DNA from: Burkholderiales bacterium
GTDB lineage: Bacteria > Pseudomonadota > Gammaproteobacteria > Burkholderiales > Burkholderiaceae_C
Length of the DNA stretch: 64,000 nucleotides
Reading direction: 5' to 3'
Assembly (NCBI GenBank): GCA_019509985.1
Contig: JAEKLF010000041.1
Location: 1 to 64,000 of the forward strand
Part shown: positions 40,689 through 50,667 of the stretch, piece by piece
Layout of the letters: every line of letters starts with the position of its first letter
How positions within the stretch are numbered: position 1 is the stretch's first letter
Position numbers and translations under genes: made by a program
The notes under the pieces: model-generated
What the model was told of the DNA's origin: nothing
The model's database searches: none
Seen by the model: the letters and a program-made list of their open reading frames with translations, nothing else

Positions 40689-42484
40689 GACTGTGCGCTC
40701 CAGAGGATCAATTGCTCGACGACCGGCCCCAAGGCCAGCGCCGGCACATAGTTCAGAAGACCGACCAGCAGCACGACGCCGATCAGCAGCACGATGAAGA
40801 GCGGGCCATGCGTGGGCAGCGTGCCCTCGCCGGGGGCCAGGCGCTTCTTGGCCGCCAGTGAGCCGGCCATGGCCAGCACCGGCACGATGACGCCGAAGCG
40901 GCCGATCCACATGACCAAGGCCAGCAGCAGGTTGTAGAAGGGCGTGTTGGCCGACAGGCCGGCAAAGGCGCTACCGTTGTTGTTGCCGGCCGACGAGAGT
41001 GCGTACAGCACCTCACTGAAGCCATGCGCGCCCGGGGCAGCGATGCCGGCCTTGCCCGGCTCCATGACGACCGCGATCGCCGTGCCGATCAGCACCGCCA
41101 GTGGCGTCAGCAGGATGGCCAGCGACACCATCTTCATGTCAAACGCCGCGATCTTCTTGCCCATGTACTCGGGCGTGCGGCCGATCATCAGGCCGGCGAC
41201 GAAGACGGCCAGGATGGCGAACACCAGCATGCCGTACAGGCCCGCGCCGACACCGCCGAAGACGACCTCGCCGAGCTGCATCATGACCATCGGTACAAGG
41301 CCGCCAACCGGTGTGAAGCTGTCGTGCATCGCATTGACGGCGCCGCAGCTGGCGGCCGTCGTGATGACGGCGAACAGCGACGAGGCTGCGATGCCGAAGC
41401 GCGCCTCCTTGCCTTCCATGTTGCCGCCCGGCTGCGTGGCGCTGGCCGTGGCATCCACACCCAGCGAAGCTAGACGCGGGTTGCCGGCCTGCTCGGCCGC
41501 AGTCGCGACGACGACCGCGACGACGAACATCGCCGTCATCGCGCCCAGCAAGGCCCAGCCCTGCCGCATGTCGCCCACTTGGCGGCCCAGCACGAAGCAC
41601 AGCGCCGCCGGGATCAGGAAGATGGACAGCATCTGCAGCGCATTGGTCGCCGCCGAGGGGTTCTCGAAGGGATGGGCCGAGTTCGCGTTGAAGAAGCCAC
41701 CACCGTTGGTGCCCAGCATCTTGATGGCCAGCTGCGACGCGACGGGGCCCAGCGCGATGCTCTGGCTCTGGGCGCTCTTGTCTTGCATGACGGGTTGACC
41801 CTCCGCGCCCTTCAGTGGCTGACCGGCGGCGTCGACCTTGGGCTCCTGCCAGCTTTGCGCTTCGATGGTTGTCACGTCCTGGTAGGGCTTGAGCGTCTGC
41901 ACGACGCCCATGCCGGCCAGCACGAGCGCAAACACGAAGGACAGTGGCAGCAGCACCCACAGCGTGGCGCGAGTCAGGTCCGCCCAGACATTGCCGATGG
42001 CCTGGGCACTGTGGCGGGCGAAGCCGCGCACCAGCGCGATGACGACAGCGATGCCGGTGGCGGCGGACAGGAAGTTCTGTACCGTCAGCGCGAGCATCTG
42101 CGTCAGGTAGCTCATCGTTGTCTCGCCGCCATAGCCCTGCCAGTTCGTGTTGGTGACGAAGCTGACGGCGGTATTGAAAGCCGAATCCGGTGTCACAGCG
42201 CCCATGCCCTGGGGGTTAAGCGGCAGGTACTGCTGCAGTCGCTGCAGCGCATAGACGGCCACGACGCCGAGGGCATTGAAGATCAGCAGGCCAAGGGCAT
42301 AGCGCAGCCAGCCCTGCTCGGCGTCGGCATCGACGCCAGCCAACTTCAGCAGGCCACGCTCGGCGCGGCGCAGCCAGCCGATGCGGCCTTCCATCGCGGC
42401 GTGAATCCAGCGAGCCAGCGGCCAGGCCAGCGCGAGCAGCACGACGAGGAAAGCGATCAACTGCATCCAGGCGGAGGCACTCAT
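40685..42484 (-). CDS. kdpA: KdpA, K+-translocating subunit
   Basis: Inner-membrane K+ channel-like subunit of 599 residues, ten membrane helices. The four pore-loop repeats include [15 protein letters not shown] and [19 protein letters not shown], with [11 protein letters not shown] later. It is coupled to kdpF (ATGA, 42481-42484) and to kdpB. Normal length for KdpA (about 560-600). Confidence 0.98.
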   Translation of the reverse strand: MSASAWMQLIAFLVVLLALAWPLARWIHAAMEGRIGWLRRAERGLLKLAGVDADAEQGWLRYALGLLIFNALGVVAVYALQRLQQYLPLNPQGMGAVTPDSAFNTAVSFVTNTNWQGYGGETTMSYLTQMLALTVQNFLSAATGIAVVIALVRGFARHSAQAIGNVWADLTRATLWVLLPLSFVFALVLAGMGVVQTLKPYQDVTTIEAQSWQEPKVDAAGQPLKGAEGQPVMQDKSAQSQSIALGPVASQLAIKMLGTNGGGFFNANSAHPFENPSAATNALQMLSIFLIPAALCFVLGRQVGDMRQGWALLGAMTAMFVVAVVVATAAEQAGNPRLASLGVDATASATQPGGNMEGKEARFGIAASSLFAVITTAASCGAVNAMHDSFTPVGGLVPMVMMQLGEVVFGGVGAGLYGMLVFAILAVFVAGLMIGRTPEYMGKKIAAFDMKMVSLAILLTPLAVLIGTAIAVVMEPGKAGIAAPGAHGFSEVLYALSSAGNNNGSAFAGLSANTPFYNLLLALVMWIGRFGVIVPVLAMAGSLAAKKRLAPGEGTLPTHGPLFIVLLIGVVLLVGLLNYVPALALGPVVEQLILWSAQS

Positions 42485-42573
42485 GACAAGTCCTCCGGAA
42501 ACAGCAGCGCCCAGAACAGATAGCCGATCAACCCGACGATGAGCACAGCCGCGGCGAGTTCGAAGCCGGTCAT
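42481..42573 (-). CDS. kdpF: KdpF small membrane subunit
   Basis: A 30-residue single-helix peptide, [20 protein letters not shown] and then [10 protein letters not shown], the usual KdpF size and C-terminal FPE motif. It stabilises the KdpABC complex. Its ATG overlaps the stop of the preceding 31-residue ORF (ATGA), and its own stop overlaps kdpA, so all are translated as a chain. Confidence 0.93.
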   Translation of the reverse strand: MTGFELAAAVLIVGLIGYLFWALLFPEDLS

Positions 42574-42665
42574 GACTTCCGCCTTGCCAGGCGTTCGCAG
42601 CCCCAGGCCGCGAGCCCGGTCAACAGCGCGAGAGCCGCGCCCAGACCCAGAAAAACGATGTCCAT
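42570..42665 (-). CDS. Small membrane peptide ahead of kdpF (31 aa)
   Basis: An unannotated-looking ORF of 31 residues, starting [20 protein letters not shown] and ending [11 protein letters not shown]. It has one hydrophobic helix and a basic C-terminus. A very strong Shine-Dalgarno GGAGGTGTC abuts the ATG at 42665, while kdpF itself has no such site and overlaps this stop by four bases. It therefore likely drives translation of kdpF and heads the kdp operon. It may be a second KdpF-like subunit or a short regulatory peptide. It is too short for routine gene calling. Confidence 0.6.
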   Translation of the reverse strand: MDIVFLGLGAALALLTGLAAWGCERLARRKS

Positions 42666-42736
42666 GACACCTCCATAACGATGGAAGTGATTCTGAAAAT
42701 CTCGCCCTCAAAGCCTCGACAAGATCGAAGCGAGGG

Positions 42737-42756
42737 GCATCAAGAAAGCATCAAGA
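42737..42756 (-). promoter_or_regulatory. Direct repeat, possible KdpE operator
   Basis: GCATCAAGA occurs at 42737-42745 and again at 42748-42756 (TCTTGATGC on the operon strand), spaced 11 bases centre to centre, one helical turn. OmpR-family regulators such as KdpE bind such tandem direct repeats. The repeats lie about 72 bases upstream of the first kdp-operon start codon and overlap the end of ribE. Binding by KdpE is inferred, not shown. Confidence 0.4.
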
Positions 42757-43455
42757 TTTGGGCAGCGCGAGCTGAGTGAGGTCGATGCCGCGCTCCTTGG
42801 CGATGGCTTCGAGCACCGGCAGCAGCGGCCCCAGCTTCTCGTCCAGCGCGTCGCGCACCGTGTCGACGACGACCTGGGTGCTGCGTTCGATCTCGATGTG
42901 CGCGCCGTCACCCACCACCTTGTCGGCGAAGGTGGTCATGCGCAGCGTTTCGGGGATGAGCCAGACCTCGAACCAGCCCGAGCCGTCGCGCTCGCGCTGG
43001 GCTTCTGCCACAGTGAGGCTGCAGCCGTTGACGGCGATGTAGCCCTTGGCGAAGACATAGCGCATCCACGGCGCAGGCAGCGCGAAGCGGATGACGCGGT
43101 TGTTGTCCGGCGTGCGGATCTCGGCGATGCGGGCCGACACGTCGACATGGCCGGACAGCGGGTGGCCGCCGATCTCGGCGCCGTCCCTAGCGGCGCGCTC
43201 GACGTTCAGACCCGAGCCGACGCTCAAGGCCCCCAGCGTCGTCAGCTTCAGCGTCTGCGCCATCACGTCGAACAGCGCCAGGTCGGGCGACGGCCGTTCG
43301 GTGACAGTCAGGCAGACGCCGTCGCAGGACACGCTGGCGCCGATGGCCAGCTCGTCGTCGAAGCCGGCCGGCAGCTTCAACGCCAAGGTGTGCAGGCCCT
43401 CGCGGGCCGAGATGGATTCGACGCGGGCGACGCCTTGGACGATGCCGGTGAACAT
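42751..43455 (-). CDS. ribE: Riboflavin synthase
   Basis: Cytoplasmic enzyme that dismutates two lumazine molecules to riboflavin, 234 residues. It has two lumazine-binding repeats: [15 protein letters not shown] with SVSCDGVCLTV in the first and GHPLSGHVDVSARI with VNGCSLTVAE in the second. The N-terminal MFTGIVQ is diagnostic. Start overlaps the stop of the ArsC-family gene by one base. It is not in a rib operon here, which is common in Burkholderiales. Confidence 0.97.
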   Translation of the reverse strand: MFTGIVQGVARVESISAREGLHTLALKLPAGFDDELAIGASVSCDGVCLTVTERPSPDLALFDVMAQTLKLTTLGALSVGSGLNVERAARDGAEIGGHPLSGHVDVSARIAEIRTPDNNRVIRFALPAPWMRYVFAKGYIAVNGCSLTVAEAQRERDGSGWFEVWLIPETLRMTTFADKVVGDGAHIEIERSTQVVVDTVRDALDEKLGPLLPVLEAIAKERGIDLTQLALPKS

Positions 43456-43811
43456 CAGAGGGTCTCCTTCTTCGCAGCAAACGCATCGGGCGTGAAGCCC
43501 AGCGTCAGGCTGCCGTCTGCCCAGCGCACGACCGGGCGTTTGATGACGCTGGGCTCGGCCAGCATCAGCGCGATGGCGGCCGCATCGTCGACGACGCCGG
43601 CCTTGGTCGCGTCATCGAGCTTGCGCCAGGTATTGCCGGAGCGATTCACGAGCTTGTCGCGCCCGAAGGCCTTCAGCCAGGCCGGCAGCAGGTCGTCGGG
43701 TACGCCCTGCTTCTTGAAGTCATGGAAGGCGACGTCCAAGCCCTGTTCGGCCAGCCAGGCACGGGCCTTCTTGACGGTGTCGCAGTTGGGGATGCCATAG
43801 ACGGTGATCAT
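43455..43811 (-). CDS. ArsC/Spx family reductase (YffB-like)
   Basis: Thioredoxin-fold protein of 118 residues. The N-terminal motif [20 protein letters not shown] has the single redox Cys typical of the YffB/Spx-like ArsC family; [11 protein letters not shown] near the C-terminus is a second family feature. It is not a true arsenate reductase on context: no ars genes are near. ATG at 43811 is preferred to a start nine bases upstream. It is coupled to ribE by a one-base overlap and divergent from aat. Confidence 0.9.
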   Translation of the reverse strand: MITVYGIPNCDTVKKARAWLAEQGLDVAFHDFKKQGVPDDLLPAWLKAFGRDKLVNRSGNTWRKLDDATKAGVVDDAAAIALMLAEPSVIKRPVVRWADGSLTLGFTPDAFAAKKETL

Positions 43812-43834
43812 GGGCGCCAACTTACCATGTCGGC

Positions 43835-44566
43835 ATGATCGACTGGCTCGACGAGGCCTCCCTCGACTTCCCGCCCAGCCATCGGGCGCTCGGCCCCGAC
43901 ACCGACGCGCCCGGCCTGCTCGCCGCCGGCGGCACGCTGACGCCCGAGCGCCTGGAAGCCGCCTACCGGCGCGGCATCTTCCCCTGGTATGGCCCCGGCC
44001 AGCCGCCGCTGTGGTGGGCGCCGGACCCGCGCATGGTGCTGCAGACGGCGAACTTCAGGCTGTCGCGCTCGCTGCGCAAGACGGTGCAACGCTTTGCCTC
44101 CACGGCCGGTTGCGAGATCCGCATCGACCATGACCGCGCCGCCGTGCTGCGCGCCTGCGCCAGCGCGCCTCGCGAGGGCCAGAGCGGCACGTGGATCGTG
44201 CCCGAGCTGCAGGCGGCCTACCTGGCGTGGCCAGCCATGCACAGCGTCGAGACCTGGATGGACGGCGAGCTGGTCGGGGGCCTGTACGGCGTCAACCTCG
44301 GGCGCATGTTCTACGGCGAATCCATGTTCATGCGCCGCACCGATGCGTCCAAGATCGCGCTGGCCGCGCTGGTCTGCCTGTGCCGGGAGTTCGGCATCCC
44401 GTGGATCGACTGCCAGCAGAACACCGGGCACCTGGCCTCGCTGGGCGCTGCGGAAGTGTCGCGAAACGTGTTCGAAGCCCATCTCGCCACCTATGTGGGT
44501 GCACCCACGCCCGGGCCCTGGACCTATCATTCGAATCACTGGCACAGGCTTCTGACCTCGACGTGA
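43835..44566 (+). CDS. aat: Leucyl/phenylalanyl-tRNA-protein transferase
   Basis: Cytoplasmic aminoacyl-transferase of the bacterial N-end rule pathway, 243 residues. It adds Leu or Phe to N-terminal Lys or Arg, marking proteins for ClpAP. Family motifs: the N-terminal FPPS-like segment, [16 protein letters not shown], the [15 protein letters not shown] core and [16 protein letters not shown]. Length is typical. It overlaps bpt by four bases, giving a two-gene N-degron unit. Confidence 0.97.
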   Translation: MIDWLDEASLDFPPSHRALGPDTDAPGLLAAGGTLTPERLEAAYRRGIFPWYGPGQPPLWWAPDPRMVLQTANFRLSRSLRKTVQRFASTAGCEIRIDHDRAAVLRACASAPREGQSGTWIVPELQAAYLAWPAMHSVETWMDGELVGGLYGVNLGRMFYGESMFMRRTDASKIALAALVCLCREFGIPWIDCQQNTGHLASLGAAEVSRNVFEAHLATYVGAPTPGPWTYHSNHWHRLLTST

Positions 44567-45294
44567 CCCACCCCCAAGAACTGCCCCTCGCGCAGATCCA
44601 GTTCTACGCCACGGCCGCCTACCCGTGCAGCTACGTGTCGGGCCGCCAGGCGCGCTCCCAGGTCGCCACGCCCAGCCACCTCATCCACGCCGACGCCTAC
44701 TCCAACCTGGTCGCCGCAGGCTTTCGGCGCAGCGGCCTGTTCACCTACCGCCCCTACTGCGATCAATGCCGCGCCTGCATTGCGCTGCGCGTGCCGGTCG
44801 GCCGCTTCCAGCCCACCCGCAGTCAGGCGCGCGCGCTGAAGCGCCACCGCCACCTGCAGGCCAAGGTGATGCGCCTGGGCTACTCGCCGGAGCATTACGC
44901 CCTCTACCTGCGCTACCAGGCCGGCCGCCACTCCGGCGGCGGCATGGACCACGACAGCGTCGACCAGTACACGCAGTTCCTGCTGCAGTCGCGCATCAAC
45001 TCCCGCCTCGTCGAGTTCCGCGAACCCCTGCCTGACGGCAGCGCACCGCTGCGCATGGTGTCCATCCTCGACATCCTCAGCGACGGCCTGTCGGCGGTCT
45101 ACACCTTCTATGACCCCGACGTGCCCGGCAGCTTCGGCACCTATGGCGTGATGTGGCAGATCCAGCAGGCACGCGAGCTCAAGCTCAGCCACCTCTACCT
45201 GGGCTACTGGATCGAGGAGAGTCCCAAGATGGCCTACAAGGCCGGCTTCAGGCCGCACCAGATCCTGAAGAACGGCGTCTGGGAAGACGCCTGA
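44563..45294 (+). CDS. bpt: Bpt leucyltransferase (ATE-like)
   Basis: Aminoacyl-transferase of 243 residues that adds Leu to N-terminal Asp or Glu in the bacterial N-degron pathway. It begins with GTG at 44563, overlapping aat by four bases. The ATE-family Cys cluster is present: [39 protein letters not shown] is the conserved catalytic-region segment. The two enzymes together cover basic and acidic secondary destabilising residues. Confidence 0.95.
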   Translation: MTHPQELPLAQIQFYATAAYPCSYVSGRQARSQVATPSHLIHADAYSNLVAAGFRRSGLFTYRPYCDQCRACIALRVPVGRFQPTRSQARALKRHRHLQAKVMRLGYSPEHYALYLRYQAGRHSGGGMDHDSVDQYTQFLLQSRINSRLVEFREPLPDGSAPLRMVSILDILSDGLSAVYTFYDPDVPGSFGTYGVMWQIQQARELKLSHLYLGYWIEESPKMAYKAGFRPHQILKNGVWEDA

Positions 45295-45313
45295 GCACAG
45301 GGCTCGACCGAGC

Positions 45314-46249
45314 TCAGCTCAGCACGCGCTTCACCAACGCCTTCGTCGCCGCCGGCCACAGCTTCAGCCGCCAGGGGCGCTGACGCAGCACGTCGGCATA
45401 ACTGGCCCAGGCCACCGCCGGATCACCAGAGGCCAGGTGGTCGTAACCGAACTGGATGGCGAGGCGGTCGAGATGGTCCTGCATGACGCGCCGGTCCATG
45501 GCCGTGCCGGCCTTGGGATCGGTCAGGCCCCAGCGCTTCAGCGCCTGCTCAATCACCACACGCTCATAGTTCACCGGCCGGGCCTTGCGTGACACCGAAC
45601 CCGGCACCACGCGGTAGTAGGCACCGATGCAATCGAGCTGGTCGACCTTGGCCTCGCGCGACGCACGCAGCCAGAAGTCGTAGTCGTCGCCGTTGAAGAG
45701 GTTCACGTCGAAGCCGCCGAGCTTGTCGATCAGGCTGCGCCGCATCATCACCGTGGTGGTCAGCAGATGGCACTCCAGCAGCAGCTTGGTGTACATCCAG
45801 CCGGAGCGATCGGCCACCACCGCGTTGCCCACGACGGGCGCCGGGCTGACCGCAGGGATGCGGAAGACGCCATCAGCATCCGCCGGCCAGACGAACCAGC
45901 GGGTGAACACGGTGCTGACGTCCGCATGCGCGCACAGGTGGGCCACCTGGGCCGACAGCTTGGTCGGCAGCCAGATGTCGTCGGCATCGAGAAATGCAAC
46001 GAACTCGCCACGCACGGCCGCGAGGCCCGCGTTGCGAGCCCGCGGCGGGCCGGCGTTGGCCTGGTCGACCACGCGGATGCGATCACCGTAGCCACGCAGC
46101 ACGTCCAGCGTGTTGTCCTTGGAGCCGTCGTTGACGACGATGACCTCGACGTGCGGATAGTCCTGCGCCAGCACGCTGTCGACCGCCTCGGCCACATAGG
46201 CCGCGGCGTTGTAGGCCGGGATGATGACCGAGACGAGGCCGGCCTCCAT
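45314..46249 (-). CDS. Glycosyltransferase family 2 protein
   Basis: GT-A fold glycosyltransferase of about 311 residues, likely acting on a lipid-linked sugar at the inner-membrane face. Motifs: VSVIIPAYNAAAYVAEAVDS, VNDGSKDNTLDVL, and the DxD-type FLDADDIWLP. ATG at 46249 is chosen; a TTG at 46270 that overlaps the upstream stop is an alternative with seven more residues. It is the last gene of the leftward arm of the exopolysaccharide locus. Confidence 0.92.
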   Translation of the reverse strand: MEAGLVSVIIPAYNAAAYVAEAVDSVLAQDYPHVEVIVVNDGSKDNTLDVLRGYGDRIRVVDQANAGPPRARNAGLAAVRGEFVAFLDADDIWLPTKLSAQVAHLCAHADVSTVFTRWFVWPADADGVFRIPAVSPAPVVGNAVVADRSGWMYTKLLLECHLLTTTVMMRRSLIDKLGGFDVNLFNGDDYDFWLRASREAKVDQLDCIGAYYRVVPGSVSRKARPVNYERVVIEQALKRWGLTDPKAGTAMDRRVMQDHLDRLAIQFGYDHLASGDPAVAWASYADVLRQRPWRLKLWPAATKALVKRVLS

Positions 46250-46266
46250 CGGCTCGGCGTCCGATG

Positions 46267-47253
<987 letters not shown>

Positions 47254-47333
47254 CTTTTCAAGTCCTGTTCGCGAAAGGCCCGTCGAGCGTAGCCATGGGG
47301 AAAAGAGGCGCGGATTCTAGGTGCGCAGGTCGT

Positions 47334-48596
47334 TCAGACCAGCACCTCGACGCAGGGGGGGTGCCCGAGAAATCCCTCGGGGCTGGCGCTGCGGCCATAG
47401 GCGCCGCTCTGGTAGACGACCGCCAGGTCGCCGATCTCGCCTCGGGCCATGTCCATGCGGTCGGCCAGCAGGTCCAGCGGCGTGCACAACGGGCCGACGA
47501 CGCTGGCGGCCTCGGTGGCGGATTCGCTGCGACCTTGCGGCTCGACTGAGGCCGGATAGTTCTTGCGCAGTACCTGGCCGAAGTTGCCGGAGGCCGACAG
47601 GTGATGGTGCAGGCCGCCATCCGCCACCAGGAAGACCTGGCCGCGCGAGACCTTGCGGTCGACGATGCGACTGACGTAGACACCGGCCTCGCCGACGAGG
47701 TAGCGACCCAGCTCGATGACGAGCTTGGCCTGTGGCAGATCGGTCTGGGCGCGCGCCTGCAGCGCGGCGAGGTTGTCGGCAATGGGCGCCAGGCCCAGTC
47801 GCGCCTCGCCCGGGAAGTACGGAATGCCGAAACCGCCGCCCAGGTTCAGGAATCTGACCGGAGCCGGTGCGGACTCGGCCAGGCGCAGCGCCAGCTCGTA
47901 GCTCTTGAGCTGAGCCTCGCAAATCGCCTCGGCCTTCAGGTTCTGCGAGCCGGCGAACAGGTGAAAGCCCTCGAAGGCAACGCCGTCGCCCGCCAGCCGG
48001 CCCACCTCGGCCAGCACCTCGGGCAGGCTTTCGGCGTCGATGCCGAACTGCTTGGGGCCGCCGCTCATGCGCATGCCCGAGCCTTTCAGCTCGAAGTCGG
48101 GGTTCACGCGCAGCGCCACGCGGGCCGGTCGGCCCAGGCGCTGCGAAGCGCGCGCCAGCGGCGCGAGTTCCCGTGCCGACTCGACATTGACGAGCACGCC
48201 GGCCGCGACCGCCTGGCCCAGCTCGATGTCGCGCTTGCCGGGGCCGGCGAAGCTGATCTCGTGCACATCGGCGCCGGCGTTCAACGCCACCTGCAGCTCG
48301 CCCGCCGAGGCCACGTCGATGCCGTCCACCAGGCCGGCCATCAGCCCGACCAGGGCCGGCATCGGGTTGGCCTTCATCGCGTAGTGCAGCTCGATGCCCC
48401 GCGGCAGCGCCGCGCGCAGCTCGGCCACGCGGGTTCTCAGCAGGCCGCGGTCGTAGGCGTAGAACGGCGTCTGCCCGACGCGCTCAGCCAGCACCGACAG
48501 GCGTTGTCCGCCGACCAGCAGCTCACCGTTCGCGTCGCGAGGAAAGAGCACGGGCGCATGCTCGAGGGCACGCTTCGGAGTCGGGGAGTCAGTCAT
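47334..48596 (-). CDS. PLP-dependent decarboxylase, exosortase A system-associated
   Basis: Fold-type III PLP decarboxylase of 420 residues, related to diaminopimelate/ornithine decarboxylases. The PLP-binding Lys is in ELHYAMKANPMP; GGGFGIPYFPGE is the glycine loop and SGAYGRSASPEGFLGH the C-terminal active-site part. It is the branch linked to the XrtA system. It follows the acyl-CoA ligase gene by six bases. The amino acid it decarboxylates, and how the product is used in glycan assembly, are unknown. Confidence 0.93.
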   Translation of the reverse strand: MTDSPTPKRALEHAPVLFPRDANGELLVGGQRLSVLAERVGQTPFYAYDRGLLRTRVAELRAALPRGIELHYAMKANPMPALVGLMAGLVDGIDVASAGELQVALNAGADVHEISFAGPGKRDIELGQAVAAGVLVNVESARELAPLARASQRLGRPARVALRVNPDFELKGSGMRMSGGPKQFGIDAESLPEVLAEVGRLAGDGVAFEGFHLFAGSQNLKAEAICEAQLKSYELALRLAESAPAPVRFLNLGGGFGIPYFPGEARLGLAPIADNLAALQARAQTDLPQAKLVIELGRYLVGEAGVYVSRIVDRKVSRGQVFLVADGGLHHHLSASGNFGQVLRKNYPASVEPQGRSESATEAASVVGPLCTPLDLLADRMDMARGEIGDLAVVYQSGAYGRSASPEGFLGHPPCVEVLV

Positions 48597-48602
48597 GCAG
48601 GG

Positions 48603-50192
48603 TCATGCGGTTTGGCGTTCGACCCAGTCGGTCGATAGCGTCTTGCGGTCGATCTTGCCGTTGGGGTTGCGCGGCAGCGGGCCCGTGCGGGCGTCGATGC
48701 CGTGCGGCACCATGTAGGCCGGCATGCGGGCCTTGCAGGCAGCGGTCAGCGCGGCCAGGTCGAGTTCGCTGACGCCCTCGGGTGGCGTCGCGATGACCTG
48801 GATGGCCTGGCCCAGGGCGTCGTGATAGACACCGAAGGCCACGCACTCGCCCACCAGCCCCGTCGCGTACAGAACCTCCTCAACCTCGGTCGGACTGACC
48901 CGGTAGCCCGAGGTCTTCATCATTTCGTCGCGGCGGCCGACGAAGTACAGAAATCCTTCGGCGTCGCGCTTGACGGTGTCACCGGAGAACACGGCGAATT
49001 CCGGCAGCTGCAGACCGCCCTCGCGGCCACCCACGCCGACCGGCAACGGCTTGTAGCGCTCGGCCGTCTTCTCGGCGTCGTTCCAGTAGCCCAGGCCGAC
49101 GAGAGCGCCGCGGTGCACCAGCTCGCCCGGCTCGTCCGGCGCGCATTCGCTGCCGTCCTCGCGCAGCACGAGGATCTCGGCGTTCGGGATCGCCTTGCCG
49201 ATGGAATCCGGACGGCGGTCCACCTCGGCGGGCGGCAGGTAGGTCGAGCGGAAGGCCTCGGTCAGGCCATACATCAGGAAGGGCTTGGCCGACGGCGCCT
49301 TGGCCCGCAGCAGGTCCAGCGTCGCCCGCGGCATGCGCCCGCCGGTGTTGGCGAAATAGCGCAGGTGGGCGTCGATGGCGGCCGGCCATTCGAGCTGGGT
49401 CAGCTGGATGTAGAGCGGCGGCACGGCGGTCAGGCCGGTGACCTTCTCGCGCTCCATGGCCTTGAGCACGTCCTTGGGCAGCAGATAGTTCAGCAGCACG
49501 ACGCGCGCGCCACTGTGGAAGGCCGTCGTCAGCTGGCTGAAGCCGGCATCGAACGACAGCGGCAGCGCGGCCAGCAGCGTGTCGCTGGCGCGGTTGTCCA
49601 GGTAGCTCGCCACGCTCTTGCCGCCGGCCACCATGTTGCGGTGGGACAGCACGACGCCCTTGGGCCGGCCTGTCGAACCCGAGGTGTAGAGAATGGCTGT
49701 CATGTCGGTGTCGATGACGCGGTGGCCGGCGCGGGCCGGCGCGGCCAGCAGCGCGGCCCAGTCATGCACGGGCACTGGGGCCGAGCCGGCGCCACTGGTC
49801 AGCACGACATGGCGCAGCGACGGGCATTGCGTCAACACCTCGCCCAGCTGCGCCAGGCGTTCGGGCGACGTGACGAGCACGCGCACGTCGCAGTCGCGCA
49901 GGATGAAGCCGACCTGCTCGGGCTTGAGCAGTGGGTTCAGCGGCACGAAGACGCCGCCGGCGGCCGGCGCGCCAAAGCTGGCGACGACGGTCTCGAAGCG
50001 CTTTTCCAGGTAGATCGCGACCCGCTCGCCACGGCCCAGTCCCAGGGCCATCAAGCCGCTCGCAAAGCCGCGCACGGCGGCATCCAGTTCGCCATAGCTC
50101 AACGTCGCCGCGCCATGGGTCAGGGCCGAGGCGTCGGGCGTGCGCTCGGCGGCAACGGCCACCAACTCGTTCAGCAGCGTGGATTCGGGCAT
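48603..50192 (-). CDS. Acyl-CoA ligase (AMP-forming), exosortase A system-associated
   Basis: ANL-superfamily adenylating enzyme of 529 residues. It starts with ATG at 50192 (MPESTLLNELVAVAAERTP). The AMP motif ILYTSGSTGRPKGVVLSHR and the catalytic Lys region LPRNPNGKIDRKTL are intact. It heads the leftward arm. With the acyl carrier protein gene across the divergent promoter, it most plausibly loads an acyl or aminoacyl group onto that carrier, by analogy with DltA/DltC; this is inference. Confidence 0.93.
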   Translation of the reverse strand: MPESTLLNELVAVAAERTPDASALTHGAATLSYGELDAAVRGFASGLMALGLGRGERVAIYLEKRFETVVASFGAPAAGGVFVPLNPLLKPEQVGFILRDCDVRVLVTSPERLAQLGEVLTQCPSLRHVVLTSGAGSAPVPVHDWAALLAAPARAGHRVIDTDMTAILYTSGSTGRPKGVVLSHRNMVAGGKSVASYLDNRASDTLLAALPLSFDAGFSQLTTAFHSGARVVLLNYLLPKDVLKAMEREKVTGLTAVPPLYIQLTQLEWPAAIDAHLRYFANTGGRMPRATLDLLRAKAPSAKPFLMYGLTEAFRSTYLPPAEVDRRPDSIGKAIPNAEILVLREDGSECAPDEPGELVHRGALVGLGYWNDAEKTAERYKPLPVGVGGREGGLQLPEFAVFSGDTVKRDAEGFLYFVGRRDEMMKTSGYRVSPTEVEEVLYATGLVGECVAFGVYHDALGQAIQVIATPPEGVSELDLAALTAACKARMPAYMVPHGIDARTGPLPRNPNGKIDRKTLSTDWVERQTA

Positions 50193-50322
50193 GGGCGCAG
50201 GTCGGGTCAGAGTGAGCGGGCTTTTTGCGCGTGGGTCGAGGACCGTGGGGCTGGTCGCGCACAACGATCTCTTGCGCGGCATCGGGTCACGCGCAAACAG
50301 CCGTTAAAAAAGTATCGCACGC

Positions 50323-50364
50323 GCCCCCGGGGCCGAGGGGTGGCCGCCCCCGGGGCCGAGGGGT
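50323..50364. promoter_or_regulatory. 19-bp direct repeat in the divergent EPS promoter
   Basis: A 19-base sequence GCCCCCGGGGCCGAGGGGT occurs twice without mismatch, at 50323-50341 and 50346-50364, with a 23-base period. It sits in the 217-base region between the divergent acyl-CoA ligase and acyl carrier protein genes, about 50-90 bases before the ACP start. It could be an operator for the regulator of both arms, or a simple local duplication. Confidence 0.5.
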
Positions 50365-50409
50365 CGGCGGGCTAAACTGCGCGGCTGCATTTTTGGACGC
50401 TAGACCCCA

Positions 50410-50667
50410 ATGGACAACGCCCAGGTGCTCAGCCATGTGCTGAGGCTTCTCGACGACGTGCTGAGCCTGAACGGCCGCGCCCAGACCTTCACTCGCGACA
50501 CCGCCCTGCTCGGCGCCCTGCCCGAGCTGGACTCGATGGCCGTGGTGAGCCTGATCACCGCGCTGGAGGAACAGCTCGGCCTGGTCGTCGACGATGACGA
50601 CATCGACGGCGACACCTTTGCCACCGTGGGCTCGCTGGCGGACTTCGTCGCCGCCCGCCTCGGTTGA
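50410..50667 (+). CDS. Acyl carrier protein, exosortase A system-associated
   Basis: A small carrier protein of 85 residues. The phosphopantetheine Ser42 lies in PELDSMAVVSL; helices II and III (ALEEQLGLVVDDDDIDGD) are normal. It is not the housekeeping AcpP. It begins the rightward arm, where its stop overlaps the TTG start of hydrolase 2. Its cargo is unknown but is probably activated by the divergent ligase. Confidence 0.92.
   Translation: MDNAQVLSHVLRLLDDVLSLNGRAQTFTRDTALLGALPELDSMAVVSLITALEEQLGLVVDDDDIDGDTFATVGSLADFVAARLG

Noticed and set aside
38562-40751. Long plus-strand open frame opposite kdpB
   Set aside because: Antisense shadow; KdpB with all P-type ATPase motifs is on the other strand.
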